Shown piece by piece: positions 17,766-26,528 of a stretch of DNA of 64,000 bases; the first letter of the stretch is position 1, and each line of letters starts with the position of its first letter. This DNA is from Massilia sp. IC2-278 (lineage in GTDB: Bacteria > Pseudomonadota > Gammaproteobacteria > Burkholderiales > Burkholderiaceae_D), in NCBI RefSeq assembly GCF_020708045.1, contig NZ_JAJFES010000003.1, forward strand, positions 372,001-436,000, read 5' to 3'. A program made the position numbers and the translations under genes. Under the pieces are notes generated by a model. It had not been told where the DNA came from. It did no database searches and worked only from the letters and a program-made list of their open reading frames with translations.

Positions 17766-19172
17766 ATGACCCATCCCTTTTCCGCGCTGCCGCTGGCACC
17801 GCAATTCCTCGCCAATCTCGACACCCTCGGCTACCGCGAGATGACGCCGATCCAGGCCGAAAGCCTGCCCGCCGTGCTGGAAGGCCGCGACCTCATCGCC
17901 CAGGCCGCCACCGGCAGCGGCAAGACGGCGGCCTTCGGCATCGGCATCCTGCAGAAGCTGAACCCGGCGTGGTTCGCGGTCCAGGGCCTGGTGATGTGCC
18001 CGACGCGCGAGCTGGCCGACCAGGTGGCCGGCGAGTTGCGGCGCCTGGCGCGCGGCGTCGGCAACGTCAAGGTGCTGACCCTTACCGGCGGCGTGGCCAT
18101 GCGTCCGCAGATCGCTTCGCTCGAACACGGCGCCCACATCGTGGTCGGCACCCCGGGCCGCATCCGCGATCACCTGGGCCGCAACACGCTCGACTTGTCG
18201 AAGGTGCAGACCCTGGTGCTGGACGAAGCGGACCGCATGACCGACATGGGTTTCTACGACGAGATCGCGAACATCGTGCGCGCCTGCCCGGAACGCCGCC
18301 AGACCCTGCTGTTCTCGGCCACCTACCCGGACGACATCCGCCACGCCACCTCGCACTTCCTGCGCGACCCGCTGGAAGTGGTGGTCGAGAGCCAGCACGA
18401 CGAGTCGACCATCGAGCAGCGCTTCTATGAAGTCGGCTTCGACAACCGCGACGAGGCCGTCGCGCGCCTGCTGAGCCACTACCGCCCGGTCTCGGCCCTG
18501 GCCTTCTGCAACACCAAGGCCCATTGCCGCGAACTGGCCGACTCGCTGCGCGCCCAGGGCTTCTCGGCCCTCGCCCTGTACGGCGAACTCGAGCAGCGCG
18601 AGCGCGACGAGATCCTGATCCTGTTCGCGAACCGCTCCTGCTCGGTGCTGGTGGCAACCGACGTTGCCGCGCGTGGCCTCGACATCTCGAACCTGGAAGC
18701 GGTGATCAACGTCGACGTGTCGAAGGATGCCGAAGTCCACGTGCACCGCATCGGCCGCACCGGCCGTGGCGGCGAATCGGGCCTGGCGCTGTCGCTGTGC
18801 GCGCCGAACGAAAAGAAATGGGTGCGCCTGATCGAGGAATACCAGAACGCACCTGTCGCCTGGCACAAGCTGGACGAACTGGGCGACAACGACCTGGCCG
18901 CCGATCCGGCGCCGATGGTGACGCTGGTCATCTCCGGCGGCAAGAAGGACAAGCTGCGTCCGGGCGACGTGCTCGGCGCCCTGACCGGCGACGCCGGCTT
19001 GCTGAAGGAACAGGTTGGCAAGATCAATGTGTCCGAGTTCCAGACCTATGTGGCGATCGACCGCCGCATGGCGCACGACGCATTCGACCGCCTGAATGCA
19101 GGCAACCGCCTGGGACCGGACTTTGGCACCATCAAGGGGCGCAACTTCAAGATGCGCTTCCTCGACGTATAA
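17766..19172 (+). CDS. dbpA: ATP-dependent RNA helicase DbpA
   Basis: The 468-residue DEAD-box helicase has the Q motif (YREMTPIQ) near residue 24, ATGSGKT near 48, PTRELADQ near 79, DEAD near 158, SATY near 186 and HRIGRTGRGG near 328. The last 75 residues form the DbpA RNA-binding domain (GGKKDKLRPGDVLGAL, then IKGRNFKMRFL at the end). That domain directs the enzyme to hairpin 92 of 23S rRNA during late 50S assembly. The specific C-terminal domain makes the DbpA call firm. Confidence 0.93.
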   Translation: MTHPFSALPLAPQFLANLDTLGYREMTPIQAESLPAVLEGRDLIAQAATGSGKTAAFGIGILQKLNPAWFAVQGLVMCPTRELADQVAGELRRLARGVGNVKVLTLTGGVAMRPQIASLEHGAHIVVGTPGRIRDHLGRNTLDLSKVQTLVLDEADRMTDMGFYDEIANIVRACPERRQTLLFSATYPDDIRHATSHFLRDPLEVVVESQHDESTIEQRFYEVGFDNRDEAVARLLSHYRPVSALAFCNTKAHCRELADSLRAQGFSALALYGELEQRERDEILILFANRSCSVLVATDVAARGLDISNLEAVINVDVSKDAEVHVHRIGRTGRGGESGLALSLCAPNEKKWVRLIEEYQNAPVAWHKLDELGDNDLAADPAPMVTLVISGGKKDKLRPGDVLGALTGDAGLLKEQVGKINVSEFQTYVAIDRRMAHDAFDRLNAGNRLGPDFGTIKGRNFKMRFLDV

Positions 19173-19183
19173 CGCGGTTCCCG

Positions 19184-19208
19184 ACCGTGCGCCGCCAGTG
19201 CGCACGGT
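19184..19208. terminator. Perfect 9-bp hairpin downstream of dbpA
   Basis: ACCGTGCGC (19184-19192) and GCGCACGGT (19200-19208) form a perfect stem with a 7-nt loop, 12 bp after the dbpA stop. No T-run follows, so it may be a terminator of a different type or an mRNA 3' stabiliser. Confidence 0.45.
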
Positions 19209-19274
19209 TGACTCAGCAGCGACACGCTCGCGCCAAATCTGGCATAGTTTTGCTAAAAATAAACGGTTAGCAAA

Positions 19275-20735
19275 ATGACCAGCCAAAACACAGTCCTTTA
19301 TACGCCGTTCGCAGGCGGACGCACGGTCCGCGACATCGTCGAGCACAGCCCTGCGCTCGTGAGCGAAGCGTGGTGCCGCCAGATCGTGCAGCACATCCTG
19401 CAATCGCTGGAGCAGCAATACGCCAACAACGCGCCGCACCGCATCATCACGCCGGACAGCCTGGCCGTGCTGGAGAGCGGCGAGGCGCTGCTGCTGCCAT
19501 CGCCCGACGGGCTCGCCTCCGACGAAGCCGACAGCGCACAGGACATCCACGCCCTGGCCCTGGTCATCCACTATGCCATCAGCGCCGAATTCCCGCCCGA
19601 AGGCCCGCTCGGCCCGCGCCTGTACGACAATTACAGCGATGAATTGACCCGGACGATAGACCGCTGCCTGGGGCCGAACCTGCGGCTGCGGCCGAAAACC
19701 ATTCCCGAGCTGCGCGCCATGCTCGGGATCGGTGCCGCTGCGGCTGAGCCCGCCGTGCCTGCCAATGAACCGGCTGCTCCTGCGCCCACATTCGAGGCGG
19801 CGCAGGCAGAAAACGCGGCGCCAGGCGTGCCGGTGCCGGCCGTCCTCGAAGTGCCGCTCGACACGCCGCTCAACCCGCCGTTCGAGCTGAGCAAGGCGGA
19901 AGCGTCGGAGCCTGTCGAGCCGGTGCTTGCGCCGGCCCGGCAAGAGGCGCCCGCCGCCCCTGCCGCCATGCCATCACCAGCCCGAGCCCGGGAAGCGCAA
20001 TCCGACAAGCCGATTGCGGCCACGCCGCTCAAGCCCTCGGCCCATTCCGTGCCCGCGGCTGCTTCCACAGCGGCTGCTTCCGCAGCTGCTCCTGCCATGG
20101 CCGCTGCCGCGCCAGCGCGTGCACCAGCCCGCACGCCGTCCCAGCCTGCCCGCAAGAAAGGCGGCGTGGAGCGCTGGGCCATGATCGCCGGCGCCGCCAT
20201 CGTGCTGCTGGCGGCCGGCAGCGCGTTGTATGTCCACCTGAACCAGGACAATTCCGACGACACCCTGGCGCTGTCGTTGCCGCAGGAACAGGCCGCGCAG
20301 GGACTGGACGCCGGCGAAGCCGTGGTCACGCCGCCCGCCGCGAGCGCCGGCGCCACAGCAGGCGGCGACACCCCGTCCGAAGCGCAGCCCGCCGCCGCCA
20401 CGGATGCGGATACCACGCCCGGCACGCTGCCGGATGCCGGCAACGCCGCCGCGCTCCCGCACAACACCGCCGCGCCGGCCGCCCGCCAGGCCGACGCCGT
20501 CGTCAACGGCACCACCTATAAATTGCTGATCAAGCCCTGGGGCACGGTGTACGTGAACGGCGTCGACCGCGGCGTCAGTCCGCCGGTCAAGCGCCTGACG
20601 CTGGGCCAGGGCGAGCACACGATCCGCATCGTCAACCCGAACTTTGCGGAGCACGTGATGACCGTCAATGCCGGCACCGCGGAAAGCGCGACCATCGAAC
20701 ACGATTTTGCGGCGCAAGCCGAAGGAGGCCGATAA
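19275..20735 (+). CDS. Membrane-anchored pseudokinase-like protein with PEGA domain
   Basis: The 486-residue protein has four parts. Residues 12-150 follow the C-lobe pattern of Ser/Thr kinases: a catalytic-loop-like HRIITPDSLAV at 55-65 in place of HRDLKPxN, AQDIHALALVIHY at 89, and LRLRPKTIPELRAML at 136-150. The catalytic Asp, DFG motif and N-lobe are absent, so it should be inactive. A Pro/Ala-rich linker follows (150-295). One membrane helix lies near 300-320, and a PEGA domain near 410-475 (KPWGTVYVNGVDRG). Location: inner membrane with a periplasmic PEGA domain (inferred). It is 3 bp from the lipoprotein gene. Confidence 0.7.
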   Translation: MTSQNTVLYTPFAGGRTVRDIVEHSPALVSEAWCRQIVQHILQSLEQQYANNAPHRIITPDSLAVLESGEALLLPSPDGLASDEADSAQDIHALALVIHYAISAEFPPEGPLGPRLYDNYSDELTRTIDRCLGPNLRLRPKTIPELRAMLGIGAAAAEPAVPANEPAAPAPTFEAAQAENAAPGVPVPAVLEVPLDTPLNPPFELSKAEASEPVEPVLAPARQEAPAAPAAMPSPARAREAQSDKPIAATPLKPSAHSVPAAASTAAASAAAPAMAAAAPARAPARTPSQPARKKGGVERWAMIAGAAIVLLAAGSALYVHLNQDNSDDTLALSLPQEQAAQGLDAGEAVVTPPAASAGATAGGDTPSEAQPAAATDADTTPGTLPDAGNAAALPHNTAAPAARQADAVVNGTTYKLLIKPWGTVYVNGVDRGVSPPVKRLTLGQGEHTIRIVNPNFAEHVMTVNAGTAESATIEHDFAAQAEGGR

Positions 20736-20738
20736 ACG

Positions 20739-21215
20739 ATGAACCGAAACACTTGCCATCGCTTGCTGCTGGCCATCCTCGCCGGAAGCACCCTGGGCGG
20801 CTGCGCCCAGATCGCGCCCCTGCTCGAACGCAACCCATCGAGCCAGCATCCGAAAGCCGAGTCGCGCCCCGAGCCGCGCAGCGAAAGCCGTCCGCGCGCC
20901 GACACCCGCCCCGACGCGTCGAACGGGCGCGAACAGCTGGCCCTGCGCGAAGGCATCCGCCTGTACAACGAAGGCGACTTCAACGGTGCCATCAAGCGCC
21001 TGAACTCGAACGATATCCGCAGCGGCGCCCCGCTGCAGACCCGCACCACGGCCCTGAAATACACGGCCTTCAGCTATTGTGTCACCTCGCGTCCCAAGCA
21101 ATGCCAGCAGGCCTTTGAAAAGGCCTTGAAGATCGACCCCGACTTTTCGCTCGAGCCGGGCGAACAGGGCCACCCGCTGTGGGGCCCGGCCTTCGAGCGC
21201 GCCAAGCGCGGCTGA
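20739..21215 (+). CDS. TssQ-like lipoprotein
   Basis: The 158-residue protein has a lipobox, STLGGC, with the acylated Cys near residue 22, followed by a Ser/Pro/Arg-rich linker. A TPR-like helical region starts at ALREGIRLYNEGDFNGAIKRL near 69 and continues with CQQAFEKALKIDPDF near 126. The pattern resembles TssQ-family lipoproteins associated with type VI secretion in Burkholderiales, but no other T6SS gene is in the window. It is encoded 3 bp after the PEGA protein, so a joint envelope complex is plausible. A generic TPR lipoprotein is the alternative. Confidence 0.6.
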   Translation: MNRNTCHRLLLAILAGSTLGGCAQIAPLLERNPSSQHPKAESRPEPRSESRPRADTRPDASNGREQLALREGIRLYNEGDFNGAIKRLNSNDIRSGAPLQTRTTALKYTAFSYCVTSRPKQCQQAFEKALKIDPDFSLEPGEQGHPLWGPAFERAKRG

Positions 21216-21229
21216 GCGCGCCTGCAGGC

Positions 21230-22846
21230 TTACACCTGCACGTTCACCGTGGCCGGGAAGCCTGGCGCGCGGCGCCGCTGCGAAGCCTGCTCGTAGGCAT
21301 AGGCCATGCCGATCAGCGTGGCCTCGCTCCAGGCCGTGCCGACGAAGGAGAGCCCGACCGGCAAGCCGCGCGTCTGCCCGGCCGGCACCGTGATGTGCGG
21401 ATAGCCCGCCACCGCCGCCGGCGAGGAAAAGCTCATGCCGTAGTGGTCGCCGTTGATGTAGTCGGTCAGCCAGGCCACGCCGCCGGTCGGCGCCACCAGG
21501 GCGTCCAGGCGATGCGCGCGCAGCACCTGGTCGATGCCCTCCTCGCGCGCATAGCGCAGGTTATTGGCCAGGGCCTCGCGGTAGACCTTGGCGTCGAGCC
21601 CGCGCTTGGCATGGGCCGCAATCAAATGCTCCTGGCCAAAATACGGCATCTCGCGCGCCGCCTGCTTTTCGTTGAAGGCAATCACGTCGGCCATGTTCTT
21701 CACCGGCGCATGCGGGGCGTAGGCCGCCAGCCAGTCCTTTAGATCCGGCGCGAACTCGTGCAGCAGCACCTCGATTTCGGTTTCGCCATACTTGTCGGTG
21801 TTCGGGACCGTGACGTCGACCAGCACCGCGCCTTGCGCCTGCAGCAGCGCCAGTTCCTTGTCGACGATTGCATCGATCGCCGTGCTGCCGCCAAAGAAAT
21901 TGCGCGCCACACCGATGCGCTTGCCACGCAGGCCATCAAGCCGCAGCGCCGCCGCATAGTCAGCGACCTTGCCCTGGCTCTCTTTCGTCACGCCATCTTC
22001 GGTATCGACGCCGGTCATGGCGGCCAGCATCAGGGCGGCGTCGGCCACGCTGCGCGTCATCGGGCCGGCGGTATCCTGGGAGTGGGCGATCGGGATGATG
22101 CCGCTGCGGCTGACCAAACCGAGGGTCGGCTTCAGGCCGACGATGCCGCAGCTCGAGGCCGGCGAGACGATCGAGCCGTCGGTCTCGGTGCCGACTGCCA
22201 GGGTCGCCAGGCTGGCGGCGATTGCCGCGCCGGAACCGGAACTGGACCCGCTCGGGTTACGGTCAAGGGCGTACGGGTTGCGGGTCTGGCCGCCGCGCGC
22301 GCTCCAGCCGCTTACCGAATGGGTCGAGCGCATGTTCGCCCATTCCGACAGGTTGGTCTTGCCGATGATGACGGCGCCGGCCGCGCGCAGGCGCGCCGCG
22401 ACAAAGGCGTCGCGGCTGGCGCGCACGCCGTCGAGCGCGAGCGAACCGGCGGTGGTGCACATGCGGTCGCCGGTGGCGATGTTGTCCTTGAGTAGCACGG
22501 GGATGCCGTGCAGCGGGCCGCGCAGCTTGCCGCCGGCGCGCTCGCGGTCGAGCTCCTGGGCAATCTTCACCGCCTCGGGATTGGTTTCGATGACTGCATT
22601 CAGGCGCGGGCCGGCCTTGTCGATGGCGGCGATGCGCGCCAGGTAGCGCTGCACCAGGGCCTGGGAAGTGATGGTCCCGGCCGCCATCGCCGCCGACTGT
22701 TCGCGCACGCCCGCTTCGAGGATGTCCGATTCGGCACGCGGCCTGGGCTTGGGCGTCACCGCCGAGGCCGCTCCTGCCGCGCCGGCCAGTGCGCCGGCAA
22801 ACGAGCCGGCAACGACGCCAATCCGAACAAAGTCCCTACGATCCAT
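21230..22846 (-). CDS. Exported amidase-signature hydrolase
   Basis: The 538-residue amidase-signature enzyme shows the catalytic lysine K120 (PVLLKDN), the Ser-rich loop GSSSGSGAA at about 200-208 holding the cis-Ser, and the nucleophile S225 in ETDGSIVSPASSCG. The N terminus MDRRDFVRIG plus a hydrophobic stretch to about 30 fits a twin-arginine export signal. AGGAG lies 5 nt before the ATG. The family hydrolyses amide bonds; the substrate cannot be read from sequence, and export argues against a role as tRNA amidotransferase GatA. The gene is convergent with the TssQ-like gene. Confidence 0.88.
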   Translation of the reverse strand: MDRRDFVRIGVVAGSFAGALAGAAGAASAVTPKPRPRAESDILEAGVREQSAAMAAGTITSQALVQRYLARIAAIDKAGPRLNAVIETNPEAVKIAQELDRERAGGKLRGPLHGIPVLLKDNIATGDRMCTTAGSLALDGVRASRDAFVAARLRAAGAVIIGKTNLSEWANMRSTHSVSGWSARGGQTRNPYALDRNPSGSSSGSGAAIAASLATLAVGTETDGSIVSPASSCGIVGLKPTLGLVSRSGIIPIAHSQDTAGPMTRSVADAALMLAAMTGVDTEDGVTKESQGKVADYAAALRLDGLRGKRIGVARNFFGGSTAIDAIVDKELALLQAQGAVLVDVTVPNTDKYGETEIEVLLHEFAPDLKDWLAAYAPHAPVKNMADVIAFNEKQAAREMPYFGQEHLIAAHAKRGLDAKVYREALANNLRYAREEGIDQVLRAHRLDALVAPTGGVAWLTDYINGDHYGMSFSSPAAVAGYPHITVPAGQTRGLPVGLSFVGTAWSEATLIGMAYAYEQASQRRRAPGFPATVNVQV

Positions 22847-22926
22847 TTCCGCTCCTTTATATTGTTAGAGCAATAGAATAGCAGCGCCACGGACCGGAGA
22901 CGGCCCTGCCGCGCCGCGCAAGGACG

Positions 22927-22961
22927 AAAAAAAACGCTGCCGTGAGGGGCAGCGTTTTTTT
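22927..22961. terminator. Bidirectional intrinsic terminator downstream of efp
   Basis: ACGCTGCC (22934-22941) pairs with GGCAGCGT (22948-22955). It is flanked by an A-run on the left and seven T on the right, so it works in both directions. It ends efp transcription 14 bp after the efp stop. Confidence 0.85.
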
Positions 22962-22974
22962 ACAGTGCAATCGA

Positions 22975-23550
22975 TCAGTTACGAACGACCTTCTTGTATT
23001 CGTTGGTGCGGGTGTCGATCTCGATGACGTCGTCCTGGCTGACGAACAGCGGCACCATCACGGTGTGCTGGTGGGCTTCGATGGCGTTCTCGATTTTCGC
23101 TTCTTTCAGGACGTTGCCCGAAGTGTTGCCCTTGACGGCTGGCTCCGAGTACACGATCTGGCGTGCGATGATGGTCGGCAGTTCGACCGAGATCGCCTTG
23201 CCGTCGTAGAACACAGCTTCGCATTCCATACCGTCTTTCAGGTAGTGCAGTGCGTCGCCCAGGTTCTCTTCTTCGATTTCGAACTGGTTGTACTCTTCAT
23301 CCATGAAGACGTACAGCGGGTCGGCGAAGTACGAGTAGGTCACCGGCTTCTTGTCCAGCACGACGACGTCGAACTTGTCATCGCCACGGAACACGTTTTC
23401 CAGCGGAGCATTCGTCAGAAGATTCTTCATCTTCCACTTGTAGGTGAAGCCCGTGCGGCTCGATCCGTTGACATCGGAACGCAGCACGATAAAAGGCTTC
23501 TCGTCAACCATGATGATGTTGCCGACACGGATTTCTTTTGCGGGTTTCAT
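22975..23550 (-). CDS. efp: Translation elongation factor P (Arg32 type)
   Basis: The 191-residue EF-P relieves ribosome stalling at polyproline stretches. The tip of domain I reads VNGSSRTGF, placing Arg at position 32 instead of the modified lysine of the E. coli type. Arg32 EF-P is rhamnosylated by EarP, whose gene lies directly upstream on the same strand. The three-domain length and the end [16 protein letters not shown] are typical. The gene is 65 bp from earP and followed by a strong terminator. Confidence 0.97.
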   Translation of the reverse strand: MKPAKEIRVGNIIMVDEKPFIVLRSDVNGSSRTGFTYKWKMKNLLTNAPLENVFRGDDKFDVVVLDKKPVTYSYFADPLYVFMDEEYNQFEIEEENLGDALHYLKDGMECEAVFYDGKAISVELPTIIARQIVYSEPAVKGNTSGNVLKEAKIENAIEAHQHTVMVPLFVSQDDVIEIDTRTNEYKKVVRN

Positions 23551-23615
23551 ATGAATTATGATCGAAAAAAGGGGTTGCAGTAACCGAGCATCATATCATG
23601 TTATGTGCGGCGTGC

Positions 23616-24782
23616 CTAACGAAGTGAAGCGGCAAAGCCGAGCAGGTTCGACGCCACGTCGCCGTTCTCCAGCATTTCCGCTTCCCACGCTCCTGCCCGC
23701 CCGGCAATGGCAGGCAATTCGGCTTGCAGCGCCAGCCACAGCGCCTGCCAGTCCTGCTCTTCGGCCAAGCCCGGGCCGGTGCCGTTCCAGTGCAGGGAAA
23801 CATCGCGCAAACTGTCGAGCCCCTGCGCATACCGGTCGAGGAAAGCGCGCAGTTTCTTGTGGTGCAGATTCTCGTCCTGCAAATAGATATGCCAGACGAA
23901 GGGCCGGTTCGCCCATTGGGCGCGCACCCAGGAATCTTCGCCGCGCACGAAGTTCAGGTCGCAGGCCCAGAGCAGGCGGTCGTAATCGGGCTGGGCCACG
24001 AAAGGCAGCACGCGCACGGTCAGCGCCCCGCGCGTGGCGCAGTCGCCGGCCTGCGCGGCCCTGCCGAAAAAGGCGGCCACGGCATCGGCTGCCACGCCTT
24101 CCGGCACCAGGCAGGCGATCGGTGCGGCATTCCTTTCCCAGGCCCCGAACAACGCGGCCACCGGGGCGAAGGGGTAACAGAACAGCGACACCTTGAAGGC
24201 AGCGATCTCGCTCTCCCTCAGTCCCAGCCCGCGCAGGAAGGCTTGCGCCCGGCCCGGTTCGGACTGGAAGGCGCCCCGCTCGGCGCCGAGCGCGCGCTCG
24301 CGCAGCAGGCCGCCGGTCCGGTTCGTGAAGCCGGGAAAGAAGAAATGCTTGGTCAACTTCAGGCGCGGGTGCATCGACGGCAAACGGTGGCAGCCCTCGA
24401 CCCACTCCTCGGCGCTGAGCCCCTCGTAGTTCAGCCAGACCGGGCGCGGGCTGCGTTGCGCCATTGCCTCGACATACCCCGGCGGCAGGTCGCAGCCGAA
24501 GAACTCGATGACGATGTCGTCGACCTCGGCGGGCGTGTAGCTGCCGTCCTGGCCAAGCCAGTGGCGCACCCGCACCCCTTGCACCTCCTGCTGCGCGGCG
24601 TGGACATCCACGTCCGGGCAGATGCGGCGGAAACTCTTCAGGTCGTCCACCCACAGGGTGACGGCCACGCCGTGCTCGTGCCGCAACTGGCGTGCCAGGC
24701 GCCAGCAGATGCCGATATCGCCATAGTTGTCGACGACCTTGCAGAAGATGGTCAGGGTGGTCTGGGGTGGATTCTGGGACAT
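23616..24782 (-). CDS. earP: EF-P arginine rhamnosyltransferase EarP
   Basis: The 388-residue enzyme transfers rhamnose from dTDP-rhamnose to Arg32 of EF-P. Family motifs are clear: VVDNYGDIGICWRLARQL with the conserved Asp18 and Asp22, FFGCDLPPGY near residue 93, NYEGLSAEEWVEG near 118, FFFPGFTNRTGGLLRE near 146, and NFVRGEDSWVRAQWANRPF near 277, holding the nucleotide-sugar-binding acidic residue. It precedes efp on the same strand, matching its substrate. No strong Shine-Dalgarno site is seen before the ATG. Confidence 0.95.
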   Translation of the reverse strand: MSQNPPQTTLTIFCKVVDNYGDIGICWRLARQLRHEHGVAVTLWVDDLKSFRRICPDVDVHAAQQEVQGVRVRHWLGQDGSYTPAEVDDIVIEFFGCDLPPGYVEAMAQRSPRPVWLNYEGLSAEEWVEGCHRLPSMHPRLKLTKHFFFPGFTNRTGGLLRERALGAERGAFQSEPGRAQAFLRGLGLRESEIAAFKVSLFCYPFAPVAALFGAWERNAAPIACLVPEGVAADAVAAFFGRAAQAGDCATRGALTVRVLPFVAQPDYDRLLWACDLNFVRGEDSWVRAQWANRPFVWHIYLQDENLHHKKLRAFLDRYAQGLDSLRDVSLHWNGTGPGLAEEQDWQALWLALQAELPAIAGRAGAWEAEMLENGDVASNLLGFAASLR

Positions 24783-25127
24783 GTTTGGAGAGGATTACTG
24801 CGGAAAAGCGCGCCATTCTAACCCATTCATCGGGCCTGACTGCCGCTTGTCTGCGCCAGCGCAAACCACTCTCCGCAAACCGGGCATAGCACCGAATCGC
24901 TTCAAACTTCATGGAAGACACCCGGTCCAATCCATACCCGCAGGAAGGCGGACACCGATTCGTCCCCTGCCCTTTGTCCACGCTCCGGCCTCATGCGGCG
25001 CGCGGAATCCACGTACGCGGCCGCTTGCAACGCGTGGGCGAGGAAAATCGACATCAGCCAGGCACGCCGTCGCGTGCCCAACGTCGGCGTCGTTGCCGGC
25101 AGCCGCATTCCATACAAGGAGTCAAGC
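24783..25127. other. 345-bp gap between earP and the repeat-protein gene
   Basis: Two divergent genes start from this gap, so both promoters should lie here, but I could not pick out clear -35/-10 pairs. An open frame runs into the repeat-protein gene from about 24993, but the AAGGAG at 25116-25121 supports the start at 25128. No RNA gene or repeat is seen. Confidence 0.5.
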
Positions 25128-26459
25128 ATGAACGAATTCCAGCAGTTCGGATATGGCCAGCCCGAGATCGCCCCGCAATCCCTGTTGGGCGGGCTGATCG
25201 GCGCGCCGGCCGGTGGCGCCGTTGGCCGCGGCGTCGGCGACATCTTCGGCAACCCGAATCTGGGCAGCCGCATCGGCCAGTTTGCCGGTGGCCTCATCGG
25301 CAGTCTGTCTCCGTTCGGCGCCGACCCAACAGCCGCCTACGGCCAGCAGCAGGACCCACAGCAGGTCCAGCAACTACAGCAACTGCAACAGCTACAGCAG
25401 CTACAGCAGTTGCAGCAATTGCAGCAGCAGGGGCAGGCCGATCAATTTGCTCCGCAAGGCCTGGGCAGCTGGGTCAGGAAACTGGCCAAACCCGCCGGCG
25501 CCGTGGTCGGCCAGGTGACCCGCAATCCCTCATTGGGCGGCATCGTCGGCGGCGGCCTGCAGACCATCGGCGGCTTCCTGCCGCAATCCGTCGATGCCCA
25601 GGGCGGCATGCAGCAGCAACAGCATCCGCTGGTCCAGCAGCTGCAGAAACTCCAGGCCCAGCAGCAACAGCTGCAGCAGGCACTGCAACAGGTGCAGCAA
25701 CAGGCCGTGGCACTGCAGCGCCAGCTGTCGGCCCAGGCGCAGGCCCAGGTACAGGGCGGCGGCCAGATTGCACCGCAGAGCTGGCTGAGCGACCTGACCG
25801 GCCTGGCTGGCCAGCTCGCGCAGCCCGTTGGCGGCCTCATCGGTGGCGCGTTCGGCAACCAGCAGCTGGGCAGCCAGATCGGCGGCATCGCCGGCCAGCT
25901 GACCGGCCAATTGGGGCGCATGTTGCCGCAGTCCGTCGACCCGTATACGGCCTATGCCCAGCAACAGCAGGCCGGCGGCCAGATTGCACCGCAAAGCTGG
26001 CTGAGCGACCTGACCGGCCTGGCTGGCCAGCTCGCGCAGCCCGTTGGCGGCATCATCGGTGGCGCGTTCGGCAACCAGCAGCTGGGCAGCCAGATCGGCG
26101 GCATCGCCGGGCAGCTGACCGGCCAGCTGGGCCGCATGTTGCCGCAGTCCGTCGACCCGTACACGGCCTATGCCCAGCAGGCGCAGCAGGCCGGCGGCCA
26201 GATTGCACCGCAGAGCTGGCTGACCGACTTGACCGGCCTGGCCGGCCAGATCGCACAGCCGCTCGGCGGCTTCATCGGCGGCCAGCTCGGCAACCAGCAG
26301 CTGGGCAGCCAGATCGGCGGCATTGCCGGCCAACTGACCGGCCAGCTGGGCCGCATGTTGCCGCAGTCGGTCGACCCGTACGCGGCCTACGCCCAGCAGG
26401 CGCAGCAGGCCCAGCTGGCGCAAATGGCGCAGATGGGCGGCCAGCAAACCATGCATTGA
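25128..26459 (+). CDS. Gly/Gln-rich repeat protein (scaffold-like)
   Basis: The 443-residue protein starts 6 nt after AAGGAG. It has no signal peptide. Two degenerate N-terminal units (near 14-70 and 105-160) and three near-identical units of 72-73 residues (from about 211, 283 and 356) share the pattern IAPQSWLSDLTGLAGQ, a Gly-zipper GGIIGGAFGNQQLGSQIGG, and LPQSVDPYTAYAQQ. Between units lie Gln-rich coiled-coil tracts, including QLQ repeats near 80-103. Gly zippers with QLQ heptads suggest self-assembly. I recognise no family. It leads a same-strand cassette with a propeptide-like protein and a subtilase. Confidence 0.75.
   Translation: MNEFQQFGYGQPEIAPQSLLGGLIGAPAGGAVGRGVGDIFGNPNLGSRIGQFAGGLIGSLSPFGADPTAAYGQQQDPQQVQQLQQLQQLQQLQQLQQLQQQGQADQFAPQGLGSWVRKLAKPAGAVVGQVTRNPSLGGIVGGGLQTIGGFLPQSVDAQGGMQQQQHPLVQQLQKLQAQQQQLQQALQQVQQQAVALQRQLSAQAQAQVQGGGQIAPQSWLSDLTGLAGQLAQPVGGLIGGAFGNQQLGSQIGGIAGQLTGQLGRMLPQSVDPYTAYAQQQQAGGQIAPQSWLSDLTGLAGQLAQPVGGIIGGAFGNQQLGSQIGGIAGQLTGQLGRMLPQSVDPYTAYAQQAQQAGGQIAPQSWLTDLTGLAGQIAQPLGGFIGGQLGNQQLGSQIGGIAGQLTGQLGRMLPQSVDPYAAYAQQAQQAQLAQMAQMGGQQTMH
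25758..26416 (+). repeat. Three near-identical 216/219-bp tandem coding repeats
   Basis: Units begin at about 25758, 25974 and 26193, 216 and 219 bp apart. Units one and two are almost identical at DNA level; unit three has more changes, such as GGCCAGCTC for GGCGCGTTC. Such high DNA identity, including third positions, points to recent duplication or ongoing conversion. Confidence 0.85.
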
Positions 26460-26528
26460 CGCTTGCCGGCGGCGGCGGAAACGGCCAGGTGTCGCCTCCG
26501 CCGCTCATTGCAGCCAGGCTGACGGGCG

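Noticed and set aside
17748..19943. Long open frame (about 730 codons) on the minus strand opposite dbpA
   Set aside because: It mirrors a clear DEAD-box helicase and is Arg/Val/Gln/His-rich without domains, the usual shadow of a high-GC gene. The same applies to long antisense frames opposite sbcC, the DUF349 gene, gltX, GGDEF-EAL and cheA.
20739..21215. A type VI secretion gene cluster
   Set aside because: Only a TssQ-like lipoprotein is present; no Hcp, VgrG, sheath, TssJLM or ClpV gene is found in the window.
21230..22846. GatA subunit of the tRNA amidotransferase
   Set aside because: The protein has a twin-arginine type export signal and no gatB or gatC neighbour, and a gltX gene is present separately.
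24993..25127. N-terminal extension of the repeat protein from an upstream in-frame ATG
   Set aside because: The extension is Arg/Ala-rich and unlike the repeats, whereas a strong AAGGAG stands at correct distance from the start at 25128.
25375..25440. CAGCAACTGCAA-type repeat tract considered as a non-coding satellite
   Set aside because: It lies in frame within the repeat protein and encodes a QLQ coiled coil with normal codon phasing.
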